Origin: a virus | Length of the DNA stretch: 20,798 nucleotides | IMG/VR virus record: IMGVR_UViG_3300034106_004307 | Location: 1-20,798 of that record | Reading direction: 5' to 3' (one strand) | Part shown: positions 13,118 through 18,885 of the stretch, one piece after another | How positions within the stretch are numbered: position 1 is the first letter of the stretch | How the letters are laid out: each line of letters opens with the position of its first letter | Program-made: the position numbers and the translations under genes | The notes under the pieces: model-generated | What the model was told of the DNA's origin: nothing | The model's database searches: none | What the model saw: the letters and a program-made list of their open reading frames with translations, nothing else

Positions 13118-13395
13118 CTATATATTACAACTGGTTGATAAATCCACTGAACTGTTGGTCTACTAACTACAGTTTGAGTTCTACGAAATAGACAATACTG
13201 GTCTACAATGATATTTTGTTGTACACTGTAAGGAACCCATTGGTAAACTATTACGGGCTGTTGAACTGTTGGAACAGGATAATAATTGATATTGGGTTGA
13301 ACAACAGTGATGGGGTAAGGTTGATAAGGAACCCATTCTTGAGCAAAGATTTCTGTTGATGTAAAAAGCATTAGTAGAACTATTAAATATTTCAT
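13114..13395 (-). CDS. Secreted Tyr/Pro/Val-rich protein
   Basis: The 93-residue protein has a clear Sec signal peptide (MKYLIVLLMLFTSTEIFAQ, probable cut after FAQ or IFA). The mature part is built almost only of Val, Pro, Gln, Tyr and Trp in repeated units such as EWVPYQPYP, NYYPVPTVQ and YQWVPYSVQ. It has one cysteine and ends WIYQPVVIYR. It would be exported to the periplasm or beyond. The extended beta or polyproline-like composition resembles surface or cell-wall associated segments, and the function is unknown. It begins 13 bp after the gene for a zinc-ribbon membrane protein. Confidence 0.75.
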   Translation of the reverse strand: MKYLIVLLMLFTSTEIFAQEWVPYQPYPITVVQPNINYYPVPTVQQPVIVYQWVPYSVQQNIIVDQYCLFRRTQTVVSRPTVQWIYQPVVIYR

Positions 13396-13407
13396 ATAAA
13401 TTCCTTA

Positions 13408-13890
13408 TTATTTGTGGTGTTTACTATCATACTCTTCCTGGGTTACATAAGAACCGTCAGAATTTTGAGAAGTAAAGGTTCCCATACCCATACATTCGCT
13501 ACACGTCGCCATTTCTATTTTTCGCCCAGCAGCAATATATTCTTCAAGCAAAGTTCTGTAGCGGTCATTTACAACTTTACAGTAAACATATCCATCACCC
13601 TTTTCTAATTTAACACACTCTTTGCATTTGTCAACCATTAGATGTTTATTAATGAACAAAGTGATCGAAGCCTCTACCATAAGTTTATTAACATCTGTAG
13701 GATATTCTCCAGATCCTTTACACTGATGACAAACTATCTTGTATTTTTCAAATTGTTGTTGGTGATGATATTCTAGTCTTTTCTTTTTAAGATAATCGTA
13801 TAGGTGGTCTTTAGGACCAAATAGTATTGCTAATATTGTAAGTAATGTAACAAAGGCTAGTATGATATGGTCAGAATGAAGTTTATTCAT
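13408..13890 (-). CDS. Membrane-anchored DnaJ-type zinc-ribbon protein
   Basis: The 160-residue protein has one N-terminal membrane helix (IILAFVTLLTILAILFG, 9-25), a basic stretch, then cysteine units like those of DnaJ: CHQCKGSG (54-61) and CSECMGMG late in the chain (about 130-137). CKEC and a lone cysteine lie between them. Two CxxCxGxG repeats plus the inner CxxC could hold two zinc ions. No J domain is present, so this is not a full DnaJ. It would face the cytoplasm if the N-terminal helix is an uncleaved anchor with the basic side inside. It overlaps the preceding membrane protein gene by 8 bp. Confidence 0.75.
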   Translation of the reverse strand: MNKLHSDHIILAFVTLLTILAILFGPKDHLYDYLKKKRLEYHHQQQFEKYKIVCHQCKGSGEYPTDVNKLMVEASITLFINKHLMVDKCKECVKLEKGDGYVYCKVVNDRYRTLLEEYIAAGRKIEMATCSECMGMGTFTSQNSDGSYVTQEEYDSKHHK

Positions 13891-14212
13891 TTCCTACCAT
13901 CCATTCTACTTCATTAAATTCAAAAGTTTTATTTAGATGTTCAGAAAAAATGACAGGATGATAACCCCACAGATAAAATACCTCTCCCTTTGTCCACCCT
14001 ATCTCGTCGTGCTTACAAAACCATACCTTATCAAATTGATTAAGAGAATATTGTTGAACTAGCGGTTTAGAGTTTTTTAACTGACTTATATTTTGCTTGT
14101 GGGTAGGATTTAATACTACAATCACAAATGGAATAAATAATAACGCTAAAAACATAAATACTAATACTATGCCATTTGGCCCATGATTCTTATATTTACG
14201 ATGAGGATTCAT
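13883..14212 (-). CDS. Small single-pass membrane protein, unknown function
   Basis: The 109-residue protein has a basic start (MNPHRKYKNHG), one strong membrane helix (IVLVFMFLALLFIPFVIVVL, 15-34) and a polar remainder with DKVWFCKHDEIGWTKGEVFY and a WMVGNE end. Tryptophan and cysteine residues in the tail suggest a small folded domain. It overlaps the end of the metallophosphoesterase gene by 17 bp and the zinc-ribbon gene by 8 bp, so the three are likely translated together. Confidence 0.7.
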   Translation of the reverse strand: MNPHRKYKNHGPNGIVLVFMFLALLFIPFVIVVLNPTHKQNISQLKNSKPLVQQYSLNQFDKVWFCKHDEIGWTKGEVFYLWGYHPVIFSEHLNKTFEFNEVEWMVGNE

Positions 14213-14796
14213 TTTTATCCTTGTTATTAAATAGTTTTTGTATTTCCTTGAAACTCCAAGGTTCTCCGAATGGCTTATTATAGTTTATTGTATTATCCAC
14301 ACCAACATCTAGAGTTTTTCGTTTTGATGCTTTATCCTCATGATCTAGTTTACTGTGAAGATGACCATAAAGCATATAACTGCCCTTATGAGAAGCAGGC
14401 CAACTTCTGTGAGGATAGTGACTTAGATATATCCTTTGATTGCAATATATTATTTCTTTTACTTCTTGCATACTACTAAATCCATTCATATCCACAACAT
14501 TTTCACTAGGATAATAATCAGTTTTTTTGTCATGGTTGCCCATGATTAAGTGAATATCTTGGCACTTTATTCGTATGCGATAGTCTATCGGTTTCTTTCC
14601 TTTAAAAGAAAAATCTCCCAGTATGTATAGAGTATCATCAGTCCCAACAGTTTCATTTATTCTGTCGAGCATTACTTGATCCATTATGTGAACATTATCA
14701 AATGGACGATTACAATGTTTGATTATATTGTTATGACCTTAATTAGCCCGCAGGCTAACCAAAGTGAGTGTCTGATGTAAAGTATATCATACTCAC
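14196..14796 (-). CDS. Metallophosphoesterase interrupted by a 22-nt bypass-like element
   Basis: This is a calcineurin-like phosphoesterase in two reading frames. The first part starts at GTG 14796, 8 bases after AAGGAG (or at ATG 14790), and encodes MIYFTSDTHFG up to the GGT at 14760-14758. TAG follows at once. The second part begins after another GGT (14738-14736) with HNNIIKHCNRPFDNV and runs intact to a stop at 14196. Joined without the 22 nt, it gives a 192-residue protein with all family metal motifs: DTHFGH, ILGDF, MGNHDK, LSHYPH and YGHLH. The first two metal ligands (Asp and His of DTH) come only from the first part. The join restores DTHFGH exactly. I infer ribosomal bypass. Disruption of the gene, or an assembly error, is the alternative. 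Confidence 0.85.
14736..14760 (-). promoter_or_regulatory. Candidate translational bypass (ribosome-hopping) site
   Basis: Take-off codon GGU (14760-14758) is followed directly by UAG. A stem of 6 bp, UUAGCC with GGCUAA, carries a UGCG loop closed by C-G (an UNCG-class stable tetraloop). Then UUAA and the matching landing codon GGU (14738-14736) follow. The 19-nt gap between the codons contains stops in all three frames, including UAA directly before the landing codon in the resumed frame. Simple frameshifting therefore cannot reach the second part. The order glycine codon, UAG, hairpin, matching glycine codon is that of the phage T4 gene 60 bypass. Function is inferred. Confidence 0.75.
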
Positions 14797-14808
14797 TTTA
14801 TTTTCTCC

Positions 14809-14964
14809 TTAGTTGAAGTACATTCTATCCAGCTTCTTAAGAATATTTATATATACTTCCGGCCTATCATAGATTTCAACACCTTCTGGTCCGTTATCTA
14901 TTTCTTTTAGTTTTTCCTCTAATAGATCTACTAAAATATCCAAATCTTTATTAGTTAGTTTCAT
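14809..14964 (-). CDS. Small protein of unknown function, 51 residues
   Basis: This frame starts MKLTNKDLDILVDLLEEKLK and ends VYINILKKLDRMYFN. It is predicted to be two amphipathic helices around a polar turn (DNGPEGVEIYDRP). Its ATG overlaps the stop of the upstream gene (ATGA). The ribosome site of the metallophosphoesterase (AAGGAG) overlaps its own last codon. Those two couplings are the main support, since no family is recognised. Confidence 0.7.
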   Translation of the reverse strand: MKLTNKDLDILVDLLEEKLKEIDNGPEGVEIYDRPEVYINILKKLDRMYFN

Positions 14965-15176
14965 ACAAATAGTCTATCCTGTAATAGTTGTTTAACGGTT
15001 TCTGTTACATTAATTCCATCAATTTTCCCACAAATATATGCTGTTTTAAGCCATTTCTCTATAACTTTCCAATGATCTACAGCATCATTTGGAGGATCAA
15101 CTATCGTTTCACGATAAATACGCTCTAGTCTTGTGTCGTATCCTTCTTTTTCATTCATCCACTCTTGAAAATTCAT
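14961..15176 (-). CDS. Small protein of unknown function
   Basis: The 71-residue protein begins MNFQEWMNEKEGYDTRLERI and contains DHWKVIEKWLKTAYICGKID, ending TETVKQLLQDRLFV. It is probably all-helical. It overlaps both neighbours by 4 bp with ATGA junctions and forms part of the long run from the promoter at 16379-16407. Confidence 0.65.
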   Translation of the reverse strand: MNFQEWMNEKEGYDTRLERIYRETIVDPPNDAVDHWKVIEKWLKTAYICGKIDGINVTETVKQLLQDRLFV

Positions 15177-15487
15177 TGGCTCATCCTTGTAATTTCAAAT
15201 CCCCAGCCTAAAAGTCTAAAGTTAAAACCCTTACCCCAATCGTATGTATAATAATACATTTCGGTAGTTAGATCCAAACTGAATCCGTAACAATATAAAT
15301 CATCACTTGGGTGCCAATCAGAGTCTATCTTTGGCTTTTTATAGAATAAGAAACCGAATGGACTAAACCATTTAATATGAACATCAAAATATTCTTCCCA
15401 TGAGCGTGGTCTATCTGCCATATAAATTGTTTCAGCGATCATTCTATCTAACTCGTCTTGATCCAATATTTCTTTTAAGTCTTTCAT
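15173..15487 (-). CDS. Aromatic-rich protein of unknown function
   Basis: The 104-residue protein from ATG 15487 starts MKDLKEILDQDELDRMIAET. A tryptophan- and tyrosine-rich part follows (RSWEEYFDVHIKWFSPFGFL, MYYYTYDWGKGFNFRLLGWG) and it ends EITRMSQ. The start at 15487 overlaps the previous stop by 4 bp, which is the habit here; an earlier ATG would overlap the membrane gene by 67 bp. Many strands in the second half suggest a compact beta domain. No family is recognised. Confidence 0.65.
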   Translation of the reverse strand: MKDLKEILDQDELDRMIAETIYMADRPRSWEEYFDVHIKWFSPFGFLFYKKPKIDSDWHPSDDLYCYGFSLDLTTEMYYYTYDWGKGFNFRLLGWGFEITRMSQ

Positions 15488-15708
15488 TTTAGCAATACCA
15501 TGTAGTAAGTGAAACTTAATATCCAACTTATCCAGAAAATAAGCAAACAAAGGTTAAGAACCCAATAGGTTTGACCTAGATAGTTTAGGCGAAACAAGTT
15601 CACTATGCTACCTAATAGTATAAGAGAAAAAACTGCTAGAGTTATGCTTACTCCTGTTGCTAATCCTATGCTAGATAGTAATCGTCCTATAAAAAATAAA
15701 ATATTCAT
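15484..15708 (-). CDS. Small membrane protein with two helices
   Basis: The 74-residue protein starts MNILFFIGRLLSSIGLATGV and has two long hydrophobic helices, about residues 17-37 and 50-72, joined by a short loop NLFRLNYLGQTYW. The overall form is that of a small inner-membrane protein. It overlaps the STAS-like gene by one base and the following gene by 4 bp. The function is unknown. Confidence 0.65.
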   Translation of the reverse strand: MNILFFIGRLLSSIGLATGVSITLAVFSLILLGSIVNLFRLNYLGQTYWVLNLCLLIFWISWILSFTYYMVLLK

Positions 15709-16007
15709 TATACTTCTAGTATCTCTGCTATTCCTTCTAACACACTTTTCTTAACACCTTTACTCATATTACTCAATAAGATATGATCTTTAAAAAATTC
15801 TTCACCCTTTTCTTTCACAATAACCCCAAAAGAGTTTCTTGTCCATCCACCAGATAATGAACGAACCCCAGCAAAATCAACCTCAACATTAAAGCCAAGA
15901 TCAATTTCTTCTAGTATGCTTTTGCGTAATTCAGTAGCTAGTTTCGTGCTGCTCAAATCACTACCATACATATCTTTAATTTCGTAATAAATCAATGGCC
16001 CCTTCAT
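15708..16007 (-). CDS. STAS-like protein (DUF4325 type)
   Basis: The 99-residue protein from ATG 16007 has the order found in DUF4325 STAS-like domains: a helix with LATELRKSILEEIDLG, then the strand VEVDFAGVRSLSGGWTRNSF and a helix GVKKSVLEGIAEIL. The V-x-V-D-F-x-G-V block followed by a serine-containing turn is the best indicator. Such domains occur in regulatory or anti-sigma contexts, but here the partner is unknown. The ATG is 5 bases after AAGGA; the longer frame would need TTG and lacks a site. Confidence 0.6.
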   Translation of the reverse strand: MKGPLIYYEIKDMYGSDLSSTKLATELRKSILEEIDLGFNVEVDFAGVRSLSGGWTRNSFGVIVKEKGEEFFKDHILLSNMSKGVKKSVLEGIAEILEV

Positions 16008-16071
16008 ATTATTCCTTGTCAAAATCTAGTAAGTCTGGATTAATTAAGTCTATCATATGGTATATTAACTA

Positions 16072-16194
16072 TCATAGATATTTCTTAAACATTAAGGGGC
16101 CGATACGAACGAACTTATATGGAACACCACTATTAAATCGTGTTCCATAATAAAACAAGTTAGTTATACTCCACCCTATCCAAACTATTGTCAT
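16072..16194 (-). CDS. Small basic protein, 40 residues
   Basis: This frame starts MTIVWIGWSITNLFYYGTRF and continues NSGVPYKFVRIGPLMFKKYL. The ribosome site AAAGGAAAAAG directly precedes the ATG and it is the first coding frame after the structured leader. The G-V/F-P-x-x-x-V-R-I-G-P-L-x-x-K-x-Y ending resembles tiny phage proteins of unknown role. Possible membrane association is suggested by the aromatic first half. The gap of about 65 bp to the next gene contains only a 15-codon frame. Confidence 0.65.
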   Translation of the reverse strand: MTIVWIGWSITNLFYYGTRFNSGVPYKFVRIGPLMFKKYL

Positions 16195-16199
16195 CTTTT

Positions 16200-16372
16200 T
16201 CCTTTGTATTGAAAACGCCCCCATTATCTGACGTTGAAACCCTAGATACGGGAAACAGAGGTCAAGGACGTTGCCTTCTGGCGATCAACCCAGCGGCGTC
16301 GGTTAATTCCGATCTTGTTCATTTTGGTGTATATTATAATGGGATTGTGTTGCAGACTTTCCTCTAACTGTA
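16200..16372 (-). ncRNA. G+C-richer structured leader or small RNA
   Basis: Between the strong promoter at 16379-16407 and the 40-residue gene lies about 170 bp without a coding frame on the minus strand. It is visibly richer in G and C than the surroundings and contains several complementary segments: AGAGG...GUC (16365-16355, with an AAA bulge) against GACCUCU (16263-16257), UCGG/CCGA (16312-16299), CUGG/CCAG (16293-16278), GCC/GGC (16282-16273) and CCC/GGG (16252-16240). This suggests a folded 5' leader or independent RNA. I match it to no known riboswitch or RNA family; a conserved-looking GAGGAAAGUC stretch alone is not enough to call RNase P RNA. Confidence 0.5.
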
Positions 16373-16378
16373 CAATAC

Positions 16379-16407
16379 ATTATACCAGAAACCTGAGTGT
16401 TTGTCAA
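16379..16407 (-). promoter_or_regulatory. Strong sigma70-like promoter with extended -10
   Basis: TTGACA (16407-16402) and a perfect TATAAT (16384-16379) are 17 bp apart, with TGG before the -10. Transcription would start near 16372, at the start of the structured leader, and run through the longest gene run in the window. Most of the -35 and spacer (16385-16408) repeats the sequence at 6784-6807 with one mismatch. Just beyond it, TTGACA at 16416-16421 on the plus strand may serve the HNH gene, but no good -10 follows. Confidence 0.88.
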
Positions 16408-16453
16408 CTGCAACTTGACAGCATTTGGGTTTTCTGTTTTTAAGGGTCTGATG

Positions 16454-17047
16454 ATGGTTATCATTATCAAAGAATGTAGTAAGTGTAAAGAATATAAAGT
16501 TTTAGATTGTTTTTATAATGCAAAAAATAGATTGTTTAACAAAACACCGTACTGTAAAACTTGTAATTATTTAAGTGAAATTGAATACAAAAAGAAAAAT
16601 AAAGATAAAGTTTATCAAAGACGTAAAAAATATAGATCAAATAATAAAGATAAAATTAATAAAGATTGTATTACATATAGAAAAAATAATAAAAATCGAA
16701 TTAATCAAAATAAAAAAATAAGAAGAAAAACAGATGCACAATTTAAAGTTAAAGCAAATCTCAGAAATAGACTATATATGGCAGTAAAAAATGAATATAA
16801 ATCAGTATCTACTTTAGAATTGTTAGGATGTACAGTTCCGTATTTAATCAAACATTTAGAAAAACAATTTACCGAAGGTATGACTTGGGACAATTATGGA
16901 TTATATGGATGGCATATAGATCATATTTTACCGTGTGCTAGTTTTGATTTAACTGATCTAGAACAGCAGAAAAAATGTTTTCATTACTCTAATTTACAAC
17001 CTTTATGGGCGGCAGATAATATATCTAAAAAAGATAAAATTCTTTAA
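16454..17047 (+). CDS. HNH endonuclease, likely homing
   Basis: The 197-residue protein from the second of two ATGs (16454; AAGGG lies 7 bases upstream) starts MVIIIKECSKCKEYKVLDCF. It has an N-terminal zinc knuckle (CSKC, CKTC) and a lysine- and asparagine-rich linker of about 60 residues. An HNH-like end follows: WDNYGLYGWHIDHILPCASF, then CFHYSNLQPLWAADNISKKDKI. The I-D-H-I-x-P, F-H-Y-x-N-L-Q-P-L-W and N-x-x-K motifs match a family of phage and bacterial HNH proteins. It is on the plus strand within a minus-strand block and is very A-rich, as is the GIY-YIG gene, which fits a mobile insertion. Confidence 0.92.
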   Translation: MVIIIKECSKCKEYKVLDCFYNAKNRLFNKTPYCKTCNYLSEIEYKKKNKDKVYQRRKKYRSNNKDKINKDCITYRKNNKNRINQNKKIRRKTDAQFKVKANLRNRLYMAVKNEYKSVSTLELLGCTVPYLIKHLEKQFTEGMTWDNYGLYGWHIDHILPCASFDLTDLEQQKKCFHYSNLQPLWAADNISKKDKIL

Positions 17048-17049
17048 AT

Positions 17050-17283
17050 CTAAATCTCTTCTCCAGTATTATAGTCTATAACTGGCTTTTTACAAGCCTC
17101 AATCATTTTTTCTAGGTTCCACTGCAATCCCTCAACATCATCTGATAATGGCAAAGATATTCTGCCTATGCTTGGGTTATCCAAATATTTATCATAATAT
17201 ACATCATGAATTTCATAAGAGATATCTGTTTCGCCAAGAGGAATCTTGGTTACTTTTTTAACGACACGATAATTCCAACTCAT
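17050..17283 (-). CDS. Small conserved phage-type protein, unknown function
   Basis: The 77-residue protein starts MSWNYRVVKKVTKIPLGETD, continues SYEIHDVYYDKYLDNPSIG and has LQWNLEKMIEACKKPVID before a short acidic end. The sequence M-S-W-N-Y-R-V followed by I-x-E-V/I-Y-Y/F-D and a C-terminal helix with a K-P-V-I/L is common in small proteins of phages and some bacteria, function unknown. It converges with the HNH gene, leaving only two bases between their stops. Confidence 0.8.
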   Translation of the reverse strand: MSWNYRVVKKVTKIPLGETDISYEIHDVYYDKYLDNPSIGRISLPLSDDVEGLQWNLEKMIEACKKPVIDYNTGEEI

Positions 17284-17498
17284 TATTCTATCTCCGTAAT
17301 GCTCAAATATAATTCTGTAGTGAGTATATCAATATCCTCAATCTCATCTTCTGAAAAAACATCGTATAGATTTGCTCTAGAAAACTCACTAATATCACCA
17401 ACATGAGTTGGTGAACCTATATCATTAGTATTCTTCCAGAACTTTAGTTGTTGTTCAAGAAATTCTATAACTTTAAGTTGTTTAACTGTTGGTTTCAT
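17283..17498 (-). CDS. Small acidic protein, unknown function
   Basis: The 71-residue protein starts MKPTVKQLKVIEFLEQQLKF and ends EDIDILTTELYLSITEIE. It is strongly acidic in the second half. The helix at the start resembles a leucine-zipper-like segment. It overlaps the next gene by one base and is the first gene after the promoter at 17528-17555. No clear ribosome site is visible. Confidence 0.65.
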   Translation of the reverse strand: MKPTVKQLKVIEFLEQQLKFWKNTNDIGSPTHVGDISEFSRANLYDVFSEDEIEDIDILTTELYLSITEIE

Positions 17499-17527
17499 GT
17501 TTGTTTATCGGTACTCATGGTAAGTGT

Positions 17528-17555
17528 AGTTTAACAGAAATTTCTGGTTTGTCAA
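17528..17555 (-). promoter_or_regulatory. Promoter with a 12-bp palindrome in the spacer
   Basis: TTGACA (17555-17550) and TAAACT (17533-17528) are 16 bp apart. A perfect palindrome, CAGAAATTTCTG (17535-17546), sits between the two boxes where a repressor or activator could bind. It drives the two genes ending at 17050. Confidence 0.75.
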
Positions 17556-17557
17556 AT

Positions 17558-17917
17558 CTAGTCAATTTCTTTTCTTTGAATAACAGGTATATCAATTCCC
17601 AGTTCTTGATCTAGTCTATTTAATTCTTTTAAAATTGCTAATCTTTCTTTTTGACCAGCATATATTGCTACTGATCTATTATGTAAATCAACAATATATT
17701 CCGCCGTTTCTTTATCTACGCTACCATCTGGTATAATACAATCGAAATCTCTTGTAATATCTTCTTTAATCCAGTTGCTTATTTTTTCTTTAAATTTTAT
17801 TGATTCAGATGGGATTATAACTCTGCACCAACAACTTTCTCCAGTATTACAAAAAGATAGTTGCCAGGGTATAGTTAAACTATACTTATGGGCTTCGTCA
17901 TAATTATCAAATATCAT
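17558..17917 (-). CDS. Conserved phage-type protein, unknown function
   Basis: The 119-residue protein begins MIFDNYDEAHKYSLTIPWQL, has SFCNTGESCWCRVIIPSESI and then FDCIIPDGSVDKETAEYIVD followed by LHNRSVAIYAGQK. The second half is helical and acidic. The I-P-D-G-S-x-x-K-E-x-A-E-x-I-V-D-L-H-N segment is one I recall from many phage proteins of unknown role. It overlaps the lysine-rich membrane gene by 4 bp and is last before the promoter at 17528-17555. Confidence 0.75.
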   Translation of the reverse strand: MIFDNYDEAHKYSLTIPWQLSFCNTGESCWCRVIIPSESIKFKEKISNWIKEDITRDFDCIIPDGSVDKETAEYIVDLHNRSVAIYAGQKERLAILKELNRLDQELGIDIPVIQRKEID

Positions 17918-18177
17918 TTGTGTTTTTTCCTTTTGGGTTTTTTTGATTTTAAAATAGTATCTAGTTTAGATATATATGAGTGATATGTTTCGTCTTGTAT
18001 TTTTTCTATTTCTTTTTTCTTCTTTTTTTCATGATGATATTTTGTAAATTTAACTTTTACTTGTTTGATTCCATAAAACATAATTATAAACGGAGCAATA
18101 ATAATGAGTAGTAAAGCTATTATACCAAGAACATATATTCCATATTTAAAAACATATAATATATCTAGGTCTGTCAT
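17914..18177 (-). CDS. Small membrane protein with a lysine-rich cytoplasmic tail
   Basis: The 87-residue protein has a hydrophobic N-terminal half with one long or two short membrane helices (IYVLGIIALLLIIIAPFIIM, about 13-32). A basic tail follows, with VKVKFTKYHHEKKKKKEIEK and KSKKPKRKKHK. It resembles the 101-residue protein encoded at 18886-19191 in order and composition: membrane part, P-F-I/M-I-M/F-F, K-x-K-x-K, long lysine-rich helix, basic end. The two are probably paralogues. The tail suggests attachment to DNA or RNA at the membrane, which is inference. Confidence 0.7.
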   Translation of the reverse strand: MTDLDILYVFKYGIYVLGIIALLLIIIAPFIIMFYGIKQVKVKFTKYHHEKKKKKEIEKIQDETYHSYISKLDTILKSKKPKRKKHK

Positions 18178-18377
18178 CGGGTCACTACTATTTTAACACC
18201 ATCAAATTCGTGGCGATCATAAGAATCGTGCATCCCACAAGAATAAGGCTTATTTACTACTCTAAAATCAAAATCCCAGGCTTTACCATCAATGCCTTCT
18301 TTTTTAAGATGACTAACAATAATATCTCTTAAATTGTCTATAGACAGATCAATCTCTGTTTTATTTTGTATTTTCAT
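18174..18377 (-). CDS. Small protein of unknown function
   Basis: The 67-residue protein starts MKIQNKTEIDLSIDNLRDII and contains WDFDFRVVNKPYSCGMHDSY, with a final strand FDGVKIVVTR. The helix-strand-strand layout with a histidine- and aspartate-rich loop (CGMHDSYDRHEFDG) resembles a small metal-binding or enzyme-inhibitor fold, but there is no family match. It overlaps the upstream gene by 4 bp (ATGA), with AGGA directly before the ATG. Confidence 0.65.
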   Translation of the reverse strand: MKIQNKTEIDLSIDNLRDIIVSHLKKEGIDGKAWDFDFRVVNKPYSCGMHDSYDRHEFDGVKIVVTR

Positions 18378-18505
18378 TCCTGCACCTTTGTTCCCATATC
18401 ATAGGGGTAACCATTTTCGGGATCATTACTATAAACTCCCTCGTATTCATTATCCCACCAAGGAATTTTACTATCGGGCAATTCACTATCTACATCAGCA
18501 GTCAT
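18374..18505 (-). CDS. Small acidic protein, 43 residues
   Basis: This frame reads MTADVDSELPDSKIPWWDNE, then YEGVYSNDPENGYPYDMG and TKVQE. It fills a 124-bp gap and has ATGA overlaps at both ends, strong evidence that it is translated. It is highly acidic, with two adjacent tryptophans and several tyrosines, and is likely unstructured. The function is unknown. Its acidity could mimic DNA, but no comparison supports this. Confidence 0.65.
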   Translation of the reverse strand: MTADVDSELPDSKIPWWDNEYEGVYSNDPENGYPYDMGTKVQE

Positions 18506-18690
18506 ATCATTCTTTCTACTGTTCCACTAGGCCCATTAATTATTTCCAATATAACCCTCATACTCATATCAACATCATAACACAAATTTGCAACCTTCTC
18601 ATCATGATAATCAAATTTTAATGCTATTTGTTGAATTTCTTCAGCAATAACTTTTATATCATTTATATGTTCGTCAGTCAATTTAGTCAT
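18502..18690 (-). CDS. Small helical protein of unknown function
   Basis: The 62-residue protein from ATG 18690 starts MTKLTDEHINDIKVIAEEIQ and contains KFDYHDEKVANLCYDVDMSM with a final ILEIINGPSGTVERMI. An earlier ATG at 18708 is possible but gives a longer overlap with the upstream gene. It is predicted all-helical. ATGA coupling to the 43-residue gene that follows supports it. Confidence 0.6.
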   Translation of the reverse strand: MTKLTDEHINDIKVIAEEIQQIALKFDYHDEKVANLCYDVDMSMRVILEIINGPSGTVERMI

Positions 18691-18883
18691 AATCTTCGTT
18701 CTTCTCATTCAAGTTTCGTAAAGTGTCTGTTACCATAAAAAGAGTATCAGTATTGTATTCTTTTTCTTGTGGCAACCATACCCATTCATTGTTATTAAAT
18801 AGAAAATATCCATATTCACTATTGTAGACAGTATCACTAATCCACTTTAGGTGCGATGGAGGTAAACGATTTGAACAACTCAT
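18683..18883 (-). CDS. Small protein of unknown function
   Basis: The 66-residue protein starts MSCSNRLPPSHLKWISDTVY. Strands follow (YGYFLFNNNEWVWLPQEKEY) and it ends in an acidic segment (NLNEKNEDYD). The Y-G-Y-F-L-F-N-N-N-E-W-V-W hairpin suggests a small beta fold. It begins two bases after the stop of the upstream membrane gene and overlaps the next. The ribosome site is weak. No family is recognised. Confidence 0.6.
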   Translation of the reverse strand: MSCSNRLPPSHLKWISDTVYNSEYGYFLFNNNEWVWLPQEKEYNTDTLFMVTDTLRNLNEKNEDYD

Positions 18884-18885
18884 AA

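Noticed and set aside
16024-16066. A 15-codon frame (MIDLINPDLLDFDKE) between the 40-residue gene and the STAS-like gene.
   Set aside because: It has no ribosome site and is too short to support without relatives, so it is not listed as a gene.
16355-16365. GAGGAAAGUC in the leader RNA, like the conserved core of RNase P RNA.
   Set aside because: None of the other conserved RNase P segments is present nearby, and the region is too short for the full RNA.
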